DNA from: Aricia agestis | Lineage: Eukaryota; Arthropoda; Insecta; Lepidoptera; Lycaenidae | Length of the DNA: 64,000 bases | Direction of reading: 5' to 3' | Assembly: GCF_905147365.1 (NCBI RefSeq) | Contig: NC_056418.1 | Span: 2,727,262 to 2,791,261, forward strand | Shown here: positions 48,844-60,727 of the stretch, piece after piece | Numbering within the stretch: position 1 is the first letter of the stretch | How the letters are laid out: each line of letters opens with the position of its first letter | Position numbers and translations under genes: made by a program | The notes under the pieces: generated by a model | What the model was told of the DNA's origin: nothing | Database searches by the model: none | The model's input: the letters and a program-made list of their open reading frames with translations, nothing else

Positions 48844-49740
48844 ACAATTATGTTTTTTTACAATTATAGTGGATGTCTACTTCATTAGAGGAACACGTGT
48901 GCAAAATCTTGTCTGTTATATAGCCAGTACACAATGGCACGATGACCCACTGCAGGCCACGCCATTGCTCGCCACGCCTGAAAATCGTCCGCCATCATAC
49001 ACCATTACTCTGTTTACACAATGGCGATGGCTCGTAGTGGGCCAGCATAGTCCATTGTGAAGAGGCACCTTTACAGTCTTGACACCTATATATGTACAAT
49101 GTACATGCAAATTAATGTATTATGCAAATGAGAACTGTTTTTGTGTAAACGCAACTAATGATCAAATATAAAAAGTTCTTGGCCTGTGCGTTAATTAAAA
49201 GAAGATTTTTTTTCCCTTTTAACCGTGGGAGAGCGATTCTTCGGTACGAATGGGTCGACTCCGAAAAAACTGGCGTGAAACAGCGCTTGCACTGTGTTTA
49301 CTTCAACACGCAAAAGAGAATGCCGATCTTTTGACATGCTCTTTGCGTCCAACTCGACCCTTTATGATGAGGGCGGAAACCGCCAACCATACCGCGATGT
49401 ACAAGCGTCATGTCGGATATTCGGTTTCATCAGCGCTCAATGCAAGTAGCTCCAGTGAGTGCTCCAGAGTTGGCTCCGGTCTTAACGCGTCTTTTTTGGC
49501 TCAACTATCTATCTCACATAGTTTCGGCTTCTTGAAAGACAGCTTTTTGTGAACACGATACTTAAAAAATGTGGCCGTTCCAATTCTTCCAACAGCAGAT
49601 CAATCGCTATAATCTCCCTCTTCTCGAAGATGATGGAGTCCATCATCAATAGCCAGCTCATTCGACACTTGGACGCTCAGGGATTACTAAGGCTCGGCTC
49701 GGTTCTCTTGGCGTACCTAGCTCATCGTTGACTCAGGCGA

Positions 49741-50166
49741 TTGAAACTGTGGGTATTAGCTGTCAGTTTGGATATCGCGAAGGCCTTTGATCGGGTATGG
49801 TACAAGTCACTATTATCCAAGATTCCATCATATGGAGTTCCCAAGAAATTATGCAAGTGGGTCACAAGTTTCTTAGCAGTCGTAGTTGATGGTGAATGCT
49901 CTGATACTCCTGTTGATGCTGGTATCCCTCAGGGCTGTGTGCTGTCGCCTACGCTATTCATACAGCATATCAATGACATGTTACAGACCAACGGCATTCA
50001 TTGCTATGCGGATGATAGTACAGATAATGTGACTTCCCGCATATTTCTCGGGGTGAAATGGGGTAGACGTAACTCAGTCCAATTTAACCGCACCAAAACA
50101 CAAGTCAGCGCGTTCACCACAAAAAAGTCACCAATGGTATATCCTCGTTTGGGGGAACCACTTTAA
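49741..50166 (+). mobile_element. LINE reverse-transcriptase fragment
   Basis: One open frame contains SLDIAKAFDRVWYKSLLSK (motif A), then DAGIPQGCVLSPTLF and INDMLQTNGIHCYADDST (motif C with YADD), then a truncated thumb region. Broken pieces of the same element extend back to about 49490 (SRSIAIISLFSKMMESIIN). It is the same family as the minus-strand copy at 31891-32990. It is followed within about 100 bp by a different LINE. Confidence 0.78.
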
Positions 50167-50278
50167 CAATCTTTCCCAGCATGAAAATTGGCGTAAACAT
50201 TTCACCAAAAATACTAAAAGAGCTACCAGAAAATGGAATCAAATATCTCATACAATTCCGCGTGTATTTTTAATAAAA

Positions 50279-51626
50279 TTGTCCCCCCAGCAATGGAAAG
50301 TAGCAGAGATTATAATATTAATCCCCAAACCCGGAAAAGATCCATCGGATGAAAAATCTCACCTGCCTATAAATATTCTGCCAGTGCTCTCCAAGGTCTT
50401 AGAAATACTCTTCCTGAAATGCATGATGCCAGAAATCAGAGCTAGTAAACTGTTACCCGATCACCAATTCGGTTTTCGCCAAGCGCATGGGACTATTGAG
50501 TATTGAGCAGGTACACCGACTGGTAGAAGAAGTTCAAAAAGCTTTTGAAAGCAAATCTTACTGTTTTTCTGGATATATCACAGGCCTTCGATCGATTATC
50601 GCATCGTGGACTGTTGTGAAAAGTTCGTAAAAAGCCACCCTTAAACTTCAACCTCTTTATAAACGCATACCTCAACAATAGATATTTCTAAGGTAAGTAC
50701 GGAGATAGTGTCACATGTCTCCATGTAATCGAAGCAGGAGTGCCGCAAGGCAGTATATTGGGCCCTTATCTCTACCTTCTATACACATTTGACCTTCCAA
50801 GTACTGATGAAGCTCTGACAGGCACTTACGCAGATGACACAGCAATCCTCGCAGTAGACCAAACAACCCATGGAGCATCGGCAAAATTGCAAAGAACCTT
50901 AAACGAAATATCAAAGTGGTTAAAAGATTGGAGGATAAAAGCCAACGAGAATAAATCTGTCCATGTAACTTTCACATTAAGACACGAAACATGTCCAGAA
51001 GTAGAACTTAATCGGATAAAAATACCACAGTCAAACGATGTTAGATACCTAGGAATTTATCTCGACAGACGAATAACATGGAGAACACATATATGGAACA
51101 AAAGAAAGGCTTAAGCAGCTACGAAAGCTTTACTGGCTGATAGGCCGCAAGTCACAACTATCACTAGAAAATAAACTTATTTTGTATAAAAGCATACTCA
51201 AACCCATCTGCACCTATGGGATGCAGTTGTGGGGCACAACCTCCACATCAAACATAGAAATTCTACAACGATTCCAATCTAAAACCCTGCGTTACTGTTA
51301 AATAACTGGACTGCGTTAAATAACTGGAGCCCCATATTATGTTACGAATAGCCAAATCCACAATTATCTAAAAATCAAGTATGTAAAAGAGGAAATTAAA
51401 GGCTTCCTCCAAAACTATTGTAAAAGGATAAAATCACATCCTAATATATTGGCAAAAATTGAAGAAACTCTACCAAACCAAACATTCAAAAGATTAAAAA
51501 GACGAGCCCCACAAGATCTTGGGTGCGTGCCATACAAAGAAGAAATTCAAAACGACTAGTTCAATGTCTAGAAGTCAGATCGCTAGCAGATCTAGCTAGC
51601 AGATAATAAAAAAAAAAAAAAAAAAA
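50279..51626 (+). mobile_element. Jockey-clade LINE, decayed, with poly(A)
   Basis: Reverse-transcriptase blocks appear in order with frame breaks near 50500 and 50690: IILIPKPGKDPSDEKSH, KLLPDHQFGFRQAHGT, GVPQGSILGPYLYLLY, GTYADDTAILAVDQTT and VRYLGIYLDRRITWRTHI. It ends in a poly(A) run (51609-51626), as Jockey elements do. The sequence upstream (50170-50278) belongs to the same element. It is inactive owing to frameshifts and stops. Confidence 0.82.
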
Positions 51627-51821
51627 GAATGTGAAGTTAAAAAAATCAGAAGCAAATCAAAGCAAATCAGATTTTATAGAAGATAGGTATTATATATATA
51701 AATAATAAAAAAAATTATAGTTACCTACATATTTTTTATAAAATTTCTTTAACCAGGTACTTATACATCGTCTATTTTAAAAGTAATTTTCGAGGGTCTT
51801 CGGCAAATCGATTTATTACGT

Positions 51822-52729
51822 CTCTGTGTAAGAATCGCTCATATTATCTTTTATAAGTTTTCCAATAAAGAAAGTAGATATTTTTTCTCTAAAAGTACTA
51901 GATTTTCGATAAAAGTACAAGATAAGATACTTAGTAGGGACGTCAACATGATCCAGGGGATAAAACTAAAGATTGTATGAAAATTTCAAGTACCTACCTG
52001 TTGCTATTATTGATATAGAGCAAAAAAGGCCAAAAAAATCACGTTTGTTGTATGGGAGCCCCCCTTAAATATTAATTTTATTTTGTTTTTGGTATTTGTT
52101 TTTATAGTGGCAACGGATATACACAATCTGTGAAAATTTCAACTCTCTAGCTATTACCGTTCTTGAGGTGGTTGTGACTTAAGTATTGAATTTTATCTAC
52201 CCGCCCTTTTGGGTAGATACGGGTATTTACCGGGTACGTGAGGGTAAATACCGGGTAGATGGGTAAATACCCAGGTACGTGCCCATCTCTACCCCTGATA
52301 CGTCAAACTTATAACACCCTCTTTTTTGTCGGGGGTTATAAAAAAGCTGACCTTGTATTAGCCGTTCAAATACTTACATTAGTAGTAAAGTGACGTCTGT
52401 AACTATAGGTACGTACTTTAAATGTAACAATATTATTTAAAAAATATGTTGGTTGGTTTGACTCTTGATCAGTATGAAGCTGTATGGTCTATGGAAGTGC
52501 GCATATTACAACGATACCGAGTCAGCTATAGTCTATTCTCTATAGTAGTACGAGATACGACTGCAGAACTGTGCAGGTATCGAGTACACGCTTAATACCA
52601 CATTTTTACAAATATTTATGATAAGGAGAACACATTTCTACTGGGTGGCACCCCAGTGGGTAGTACGGAACCCATCGTGCGCGAGTCCGACTCGCACTTG
52701 TAAATATAATTGGACTTACGACGACGACT
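51822..52729 (-). repeat. 0.9-kb repeat, copy 2 (inverted arm)
   Basis: This is the inverse of 46200-47104 over its whole length with very few differences in the stretches I compared. It ends against another (TA)n tract. With copy 1 it encloses 4.7 kb holding SINE, MITE and LINE insertions. Confidence 0.85.
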
Positions 52730-52769
52730 TATATATATATATATATATATATATAAGTCGTCGTCGTAA

Positions 52770-52841
<72 letters not shown>

Positions 52842-52860
52842 TTAAGTATATATATATATA
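52730..52860. repeat. Interrupted (TA)n microsatellite
   Basis: TA runs are interrupted by an AAGTCGTCGTCGTAAGT motif (about 52754-52770) and CTTAAG (about 52840). They lie between copy 2 and copy 3 of the 0.9-kb repeat. Confidence 0.85.
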
Positions 52861-53297
52861 AGTCGTCGTCGTAAGTCCAATTATATTTACAAGTGCGAGT
52901 CGGACTCGCGCACGATGGGTTCCGTACTACCCACTGGGGTGCCACCCAGTAGAAATGTGTTCTCCTTATCATAAATATTTGTAAAAATGTGGTATTAAGC
53001 GTGTACTCGATACCTGCACAGTTCTGCAGTCGTATCTCGTACTACTATAGAGAATAGACTATAGCTGACTCGGTATCGTTGTAATATGCGCACTTCCATA
53101 GACCATACAGCTTCATACTGATCAAGAGTCAAACCAACCAACATATTTTTTAAATAATATTGTTACATTTAAAGTACGTACCTATAGTTACAGACGTCAC
53201 TTTACTACTAATGTAAGTATTTGAACGGCTAATACAAGGTCAGCTTTTTTTTAACCCCCGACAAAAAAGAGGGTGTTATAAGTTTGACGTATCAGGG
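52859..53297 (+). repeat. 0.9-kb repeat, copy 3 (first half only)
   Basis: It matches 46200-46637 in direct orientation and stops at GACGTATCAGGG, where copies 1 and 2 continue with GTAGAGATGGGC. Different sequence (GGGGCGGATCTTGAATTTG) follows. Confidence 0.82.
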
Positions 53298-55891
53298 CCC
53301 CAGGGGCGGATCTTGAATTTGTGGGGCCCTGGGCTAATACTGCTTAAGGGCCCTATAATTACTTAACTAACTGCCATTTTGACAAGAAACTGTTTTCTGT
53401 AGTGATGTAGGTATATGTCGGTATTATGTTAAGTACGAAGAAAATAGGAGAACAAAATATTTTATTTATTTATTAAAACATTATTTATTGCAAAATAAAT
53501 TGACAGGTTATAAATGGTTATGTTATACTTGGTAAATGGTACTAAAATCAAACCACATAGGTGGCAAGACATCCAAACTTCACACCCTTTCCTAACCCGA
53601 CCTTTATGAAGTTTAACTAAAAAGTTTGATTTAACATAATATGCCCAGCCGCATTGACCCTGAAATGAGTTAAGTACCTACTCAACAGGAACATAACGTA
53701 GTAACGTGTATATTCCGTACGCGCTACCTACTGAAAGTCACAAGATTTCTTAAAATAAAAACCCAAATTGTTAAAAATAATTCAAACAAAATTATTAATA
53801 TAAGTAATAAAAATGTATTTGTAATTAGGTAAGTACATCTGTAATCTGCAAAAGGGATACAATATTAATATGGACCTATTTACTTACATTGAATCTATTT
53901 TTTATTTATACATTTTACACAAACCAGTGTGATCTATAACCTAATGGTTTCATAGAAACTAAATAATTACTAGAATATCTAGTCTAGGAAAGCCAACGCT
54001 TTATTATCTTTGGAGCGGCCAATGGGGGAACATTATCTAAGGTAGCAATTGAGGCATTTGTACAAAAGCTACCGCCATCAGAATTCTACCAATACCGTCG
54101 TAAAAAGAGACAGCAGCATGACAGCAGAACTAATTTTTTTCATCTGTTTGACGTCGATATTTTAATCTCTTAGAAAGATGCTTGTGTAAGTCTATACGTA
54201 AACAAATTTTTACACACAGACGTAAATCAATTTCGGTTTCGTTTGACTGCAGACCTCGAGATTGTTGCTCTATGGCCACTATCCCCAACTCGCGGCCCGC
54301 CGCGCCGGGACTTTATTTGTGGCCCGCGTGATGTTAAACAATTTTGAAATTCACGCCCATCGGCAAAATAACGTAGTCTACGTGATAGTCATTAAATTTT
54401 TTCCACTTTTAAATCGTTAATTTTGAAGAATGTTATTTTTTAACCCTAAAAAAATGTTGACCACTTGGAAACACTGCTCTATGGGTTGTTTTCTTTTTTT
54501 TTAATCTCCACCAGACGGCGCGACGATAGACACTTCTAGATTTTCCATTGGTTCCCCATCGATCCGAAATTATCTGCAGGTTGGCATTACTGACTACATA
54601 TGGGTTGTGTTTCTATAAAGATATCTTAAACCTAGTAGTATAATCAAAACATATCTTAAACCTAGTTTCCGTTAGCACAATATTAACATAAAACTGTAAT
54701 ATGTATTTATACATATCCATATATTACTATGTTTTTTTTGCTTCGTCCCTCTAGTTTAAATTTCAGAGCAGTAAGTATAACCTAAGCGATTAGGCCAGTA
54801 TACTGGTAACAGTTTAGGAACTGGCTGACATAATATAATACTTGTCAAACTGAAAACTGACAACTCAAACAGTTTTGGCGGGCATGTTACTTTGACACTT
54901 CTTCTACTTTTTATTGTTGGTGTGGTTTTTATTATTTTTTTCCAAATTATTGTGTTATTTGGGTTTTTGATGTTCATTATTGGTAAAATATTAGCCATAA
55001 AATATCCGTTACCTTGCACAAGTGCAGGTAAGATGTTGTCAAAACTAAAATCTATAATTCCTGGGACATTTGGTGTGAATAACGGTAAATAGGGCTATTT
55101 CTTTCGTGAGTTTTAACTAAAACATCGTTGTAATAACTTTATTATACTATTCATTGGAATATTATTGCGTCTTTTTTAAATTGAAATGTATAGTCTGTCA
55201 AGAAAGTGAAGAAATTAAAAAGTGGCAACATCGTAGTATCATCTCTTTCAAATCTATCTAAGAAAAAAGGGAAATGACACTTTTTAATTTCTTCACTTTC
55301 TTGACGGACTATATCAAGTTTTACATTATTTTGCCCAGTTTTGTAGCAATTCATAATGGTATTACCGATAGTTGTCTACCCATACGCCATTTAGTTACTA
55401 AAATGAAAACTGTTTGACAATCAATTTAAAAAAAATAGAAAATGCCTCATTCCGCTAGGTATGTTAACTTTATGTGCCGCTGCCGCTGCCTGACGCGGCA
55501 AGTATGTAGAGGGGTGAGTGTAAACGCACACTCGCGTCGTTACTGCTGCAGAAATATTCACGGCAATAATGCCGGCAGCACAAGGACTGCGCAGTGGCTG
55601 ATATAAACCATTACACTGCGCCTTCATCTACCACATGGTTCCCACTTCTTGGGTCAGCAGCAGGGCCAGATTTATATTTTTATGAGTAGGTATATAGTAT
55701 AGACTATAGGCCATTTTGCCACCCCTAGGACGAACTCTGCCGCCATCCTAGGACGCTGCCGTCCATAGGCCATGACCTATACTGCTTATGCATAAATCCA
55801 GAGCTGGCCAGCAGTCAGATGTTTCATCACTGTTACATCATTTTATCAAGACTCTTCAATTTATGTGGTCAATATTTAAACCATGCACGGC

Positions 55892-58800
55892 CTACGAGAA
55901 ACTACTATCACTATTATCTTCGTCCAAGTACTCAACTTTCAAAGCGTCCTCCATGTTATCTTCCACATACATTATATTCTGGTGTATATTCATTTTTCTG
56001 ACTTCTTGGAGTGTCTGCAATATTCTCATCTTGGCAGCAAGCTTCTGGTCGTCGTTCATCTGTTTCAAAGTCGGTACTAGAGATAACGCGAAGTGTTTGT
56101 CCCCGTCTATTTCTTCATGAAAAGCTGCAAAATAATATAAATGTATTACTCCAGTGATACTCGATCTTGTAAGCTATTGCACAGCTTTTATTAGGGGGCT
56201 TCGAACGCGGCGACCGAATCAAAAAACGAGGGAAAACTAAAGTGCAAAAACAGCTGTCTTATCATCTGCCGATATTATTCAATTTCAAGATGTCCCTAAG
56301 TCCACTTACGGATTTTATGCACTATCAACACTGCTGAATCAGCTAGTCATTGTCTATGGGTCTGTATTACAAAAATATTTCTAAACCATTCCTAAGTATG
56401 TTTTTTGCTAAGCATTGAAAAACCTAAGTCCATTTACTGGAGTTCCAAAAGATCCTGAGTCCAAAAAGGCCCTCAGTCCACGTCTTTGAATATTGTTGTT
56501 TATTGAGGACAGAAGAAAATTAAGAAGATAAAAAAAGTAGAAAAAGGAGAAGACTTTATTTTTTTATTTGAGTGTTTTTATAAGAAAAAATAGTGTTTAT
56601 TGAAGGACAGAATTTCATTAAATTTTAGGGTATGCCTCCGCTGCCGGCGCCGGTTGCCGACAAGGATGCCGGTGTTGGTTTCTGAACTGACTTAGGGTCT
56701 TTTTGGACTTAAAACTTTTTCAACTCCAGTAAATAGACTTAGGGGCCCCCATTCACGGCAGGCCTATCCGTCGTATCCTCGATAAGCTGGCTATCTAACA
56801 CTGAAAGATTTTTTCAAATCGGACCAGTAGTTCCTGAGATTAGCGCGTTCAAACAAACAAACTCTTCCGCTTTATAATATTAATTATAAACGTCAGTTTG
56901 CAACTGAATTCATTGAATTATAAAAATCTCTGCTCGCTCTGTGGAAGATCAAATCGAAAGATTATTCTGACAGGAATAGAAAAAATCGCATATGAAAAAA
57001 AAAATTTATGCATTATCAATTTTGTCACTAGCAAACACTGGGAAAATTAAAGCAGAAGAAATAGTTCTTCATTGAGAAACATTGTTTATACGCCGACGAT
57101 CTCGGCAAGAATGTGGCTTGCGCATGCATGTGGTAGATAAGTCAGTCTTACATCTTTTCATGCGAGAAGCATGCGCTAGCAAAACTGTATTCAAGCATGC
57201 ACATGTGGTAGGTGCCTTAATATCATGACACAATCTATCAAAAAAGAGTTGTACAAAATAATATAAAAAAGGTTTTAAAAAAGAAGTCTAGTTATGTACC
57301 AATGATATTCTACTTATTATACAGACTAGCTATTTGACCGAGCTTTGCTCGGTATTCGATAAAAAAACTAATAAAATGACATTTTCTAAAAATGATTCCT
57401 AGCTAGATCGATTTATCGCCCCCAAAACCCAAATTTCATGAAAATCGTTGGAGCCGATTCCGAGATTCCAATTATATATTTATATACAAGAATTGCTCGT
57501 TTAAAGATATAAGATAGTTTACGTCCATACTATTTTTCGGCTTAAATCCGAACAATTTTCAAATTCAAAATTGCAAACATTGACAAATTTGACAGATAAG
57601 CGAAACAAAAGATACCAAAAACCATTTACATTAAAAGAGACAGTTCTATTTTTAAACGTCGAATCGTATGGCTGTCTCTTTCTTCACCTGAGCTATGACG
57701 AAAATTCGATTTTTTCCAGATTGTTCGAAAAAATAATTGAAAATGTAAACAATCGAGGTATTTAATGCAATCAAGACATGTGGTAAGAGATTCCATGTGT
57801 TTTGTTTACTTTCGAGTCATAATTGGTACATTTTCGATACACGCACGACGTCATTTTCAATTTATTTAGGTAAGACAAGACGTGGCACGTTCGTGACTGC
57901 GCTCGATGCAGAGTAAACAACAGGCGGCCCAATTGGGCCGTATTTAAATCGTCACAACGCGCGCGGTAGTAACATATCTGCTTTAAGTTTTTCATCATTG
58001 TTATGTACACTTCAAAACACGCGTCTGACAATTTGTCGTGCATGTTTCGCTTTGCCGACGCGAACATTTCGCGTCGCGGTCGCGTAGGTGTGCACGGCGC
58101 CATAAGATTACATGGGCAGCGTCCGCCGCGCGATAGACGCTACCGCTTCGCAGTCGCTTTGGTCGTGTAGGTTTGGCCTAAGCTTAACGCAATTAAAAAG
58201 TGTTAGGTGTTGGTCTAGGACTATTCAGCTTGTAAAAATGGCAAAATTGGATAAAATAAAAGGTAAGTTTGTTTCGTAATTTAAGCAGTGGTTGTCATCT
58301 TTTAAAATTTGGTTATTATTACTCTCCAAACTCTTTATGTTAGTTTTTACTGTGTCAGAGATGGCGTTTGAAAAGAAATCCAAGAAATAGAAAATATGAC
58401 ATGAGTGACAACTAATAAAATACATGAAAAATCGAATACAAAATAATAATATCATGTTTGTTTCCTTGGAAAATTATTTTTTTCATTTTTATTATCCTAT
58501 TCCCGATGAAGACAAATCCGAAAACACAAAAATCATAAAAATCTGTTCAGCCGTTCTTCAGTTATAATGAATGTATAATTAACTTCAGGTATAATTAACT
58601 AACACGACTTTCTTTTATAATATATAGATTCTAATGAAACTAGTTTATTGTATATTAGTTCCATATCACATACATACTTGTGATTATGGTAGTCCTGGAT
58701 GCTATTAAATGTTGACGTCGTTTTCTAACATATACATATTTACAGTTTGAGGATGTATGTCCGGGAACTCACCTAGTGAGTTCAAGACTTTGCAGAACAT

Positions 58801-59542
58801 TTTTTTCCTTTCAAAAATAAACGGGATCTCCACGCCCGGCCCACCGCATAAATCTTTAGTTTAGCATAATATATTTAGTGCTTAAAATTATACCTATAAT
58901 TTTAAGCAGAAAATACGGATGCATTTTGGAAATATTAGTAAAAACACTGAACTCACCAGGTGAGTCGTCGGCACTGGAATCAAATTTATGTGGACTCTCC
59001 AGGTGAGTCGGTGGCACTGAATGTATTAAATTAATCAAGTCTTTTAAAGTGATTTTGCATCCTGTTTGTTGTTGAATATGATCTAATACTATTTTTTTGT
59101 TGGCACCTGCTTTTAAACATTCTTCAGCCAGTTCATTAACAGTTTTAGGCAATTTTAATCTTTGCTGAGAAAGAGAGTCAAAATAAGACTTGGATGTTTC
59201 ATGATTATGTTTTTCGTTCAATTCCACTACCTTAAGTGTCTTTTGAGAAGGACTTAAGCGAAGGAAAATCGTTGCTCCACAGTCCTGTTTTAAAGTCGTG
59301 CACTTTCTTGATGAATGGTCATTTTTCGATTTAAAAGGTCTACCTCCTTTTACACACGCCAATCGTATGTAATAGTACTTAAGGCTCTCATTTATTTTGT
59401 CGACAGTGCCAGGAAATCTTCTTTTTTGATTTGCTATTGTTCTAGCATCTCGAATCCAGTATTCGTTAGAAACACTCTTTTTATACTTATTTAAAGCCTC
59501 TTCAAACTCTTCATATGAAGAATATTCGTCACCGACTTTCAT
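55892..59542 (-). CDS. FAR1/WRKY-GCM-like DNA-binding protein with C-terminal BESS motif
   Basis: Two exons join in phase 1: 58957-59542 (ATG at 59542) and 55892-56124 (stop TAG), giving 272 residues. Residues 1-120 resemble the FAR1-type zinc domain (WRKY-GCM superfamily) found in MULE transposases and ZSWIM1/3-like proteins: YSSYEEFEEALNKYKKS, Cys63, Cys81 and Cys88, then EKHNHE with His112 and His114. Residues about 125-180 are helical (PKTVNELAEECLKAGANKK). The second exon carries FALSLVPTLKQMNDDQKLAA and ILQTLQEVRK, a good match to the BESS protein-interaction motif of insect MADF-BESS factors, and ends acidic (YLDEDNSDSS). No transposase catalytic core is present. I infer a nuclear DNA-binding protein, possibly a domesticated transposon-derived gene. 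A missed middle exon in the 2.8-kb intron cannot be excluded. Confidence 0.75.
56280..56760. mobile_element. CTAAGTCC inverted-repeat element
   Basis: AATTTCAAGATGTCCCTAAG at the left and inner inverted arms around TTTACTGGAGTT enclose non-coding sequence. A relative in opposite orientation lies at about 60300-60590, ending CTTAGGGACATCTTGAAATT. Exact ends are unclear. Confidence 0.45.
58238..58262 (+). CDS. Possible first coding exon, MAKLDKIK
   Basis: AAAAATGGCAAAATTGG gives a good initiation context. The frame runs MAKLDKIK to a consensus donor GTAAGT at 58263. A GC-rich, promoter-like stretch (57890-58180) lies upstream. No second exon was found downstream on the plus strand within the window, and the site is antisense inside the FAR1-BESS intron. 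It may be chance. Confidence 0.2.
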
Positions 59543-60727
59543 TTTTTTGTTAAATTAAACCATACCGTGACGATAAACTTAAGATAACAATTACCGTAAA
59601 CCAAATAAGAAAAATACAATAAACAACAAACACAGCACAACACAAACTTTAAAATGACAGTACCTAGTAATAGTAACTGACTCCTGTCAGATTTCAACAC
59701 ATGACAGTTGACACTGTAATTTTTTTTCTTATTATGGCGCCGGCAGCCGTTGTTTATATCTCGGCTGCCGGCAGTATACATAGGTACCGCCGGCTCCCAA
59801 AAATATCAGTAATGGGAACCGGCGGTAAGTATACTGTGGACTGCCGGCAGCCGAGATATAAAACAACGGCTGCCGGCACTGGTACTCAAAATGGGAACCG
59901 ATGAAAATGCGTGAAACGCTGGGTTCCAGACTCCAGTGCCGATAAACAAATTTTAAAAAGATAGGTGTGGATATTTTAGTTTTTTGTGATGCATTTTGAT
60001 CTAATGCTATGCTACCAAAAAGTAAGATTTTGCAACACAGTATACCACGGTTCCGAAGGTGCTGTGCTGAACAGAACTTCGGACTCCTATACATGTTTGA
60101 GAGTTTCAGCGTTGTTTAAGGAAACAAAGGTAATATTATGCTTCTATGCAGATCACATTAAACATTAGGTAATCATCAATCATCATCATCATCATCACTA
60201 CCATTAAAATATGCATCCTCACATTATGACCTTAGTCCTTATTTGGTACTTTTCATAAATGTTTGTTTTCATAATGTATTTATACCCCAAAATATTTTGT
60301 ATTAAAAACCTTAGTCCGGCATAAAGTCCCTAAATCCAAATTAAGAGTCCTTAAGTCAAATAACTTTGTACCAGATCATTTTTTTTCAATAATTTTCTTT
60401 AATACTATTAATTTGATTTGTAATAAGCGTTCGAACAAAGCGTTCAGAAATTAAAATTAGAACTACAGTTATATTTTTTCTATAATTCTTGATTCTAAGA
60501 TATAAGGTGTTGTTTTGAGAAGCAAACTAAATGTTTGCCCCTTGATATTGCAAATCCTTAAAAACGGACTTAGGGACATCTTGAAATTGGCCATTCAAAT
60601 AAGCCAATCACGTAGGTAATAAAAAAATACTTAATAAGAAAATCTTAGGTTAAGTAAGATCTCATAACTCATTGATGTTTTATAAAAAAAATATGAATTG
60701 AACTAAGCATAAAGATTAAACCAACCA
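59543..60727. other. Intergenic region between the two minus-strand DNA-binding genes
   Basis: It holds the presumed promoter of the FAR1-BESS gene, an inverted-repeat element at 59739-59877 and a CTAAGTCC-type element remnant (about 60300-60590). No ORF of interest was seen. Confidence 0.6.
59739..59877. mobile_element. GC-rich foldback element, 139 bp
   Basis: Arms of about 38 bp begin GCCGGCAGCCGTTGTTTATA. An inner pair GGTACCGCCGGCTCCCA and TGGGAACCGGCGG also pairs, so most of the element folds on itself. It lies about 200 bp upstream of the FAR1-BESS start codon. Confidence 0.7.

Larger units (their letters stand above)
41970..55891. other. 13.9-kb intergenic, transposon-rich region
   Basis: No host gene is supported here. 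Annotated content: hairpins (42152-42225, 43796-43838, 45531-45594), SINEs, a TRIM LTR element (44050-44751), inverted lepidopteran repeats (44851-45711), the 0.9-kb inverted repeats with (TA)n tracts, a (GT)n tract at 48808-48840 and LINE fragments 49741-51626. In 53300-55890 I see only AT-rich sequence and degraded repeats. Confidence 0.65.
56125..58956 (-). other. Intron of the FAR1-BESS gene
   Basis: It contains a CTAAGTCC-rich inverted element (about 56280-56760, arms AAGTCCATTTACTGGAGTT and AACTCCAGTAAATAGACTT), repeats at 56780-56885 and 57325-57500, and a GC-rich stretch at 57890-58180. A possible plus-strand first exon lies at 58238. Elsewhere nothing was recognised. Confidence 0.6.

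Noticed and set aside
52616..52972. 118-residue minus-strand ORF with Tyr-Ile runs
   Set aside because: Translation of the TA microsatellite and flanking repeat; no biological frame.
54892..55092. Small plus-strand ORF with a strongly hydrophobic stretch
   Set aside because: The hydrophobic part starts from TTG, the nearest upstream ATG is out of frame and stops at once, and no second exon or homology was seen; a T-rich tract gives Leu/Phe/Ile by chance.
57771..58103. 110-residue minus-strand ORF in the FAR1-BESS intron
   Set aside because: No recognisable motif, no consistent splice phase with the flanking exons, and part lies in GC-rich repeat-like DNA.
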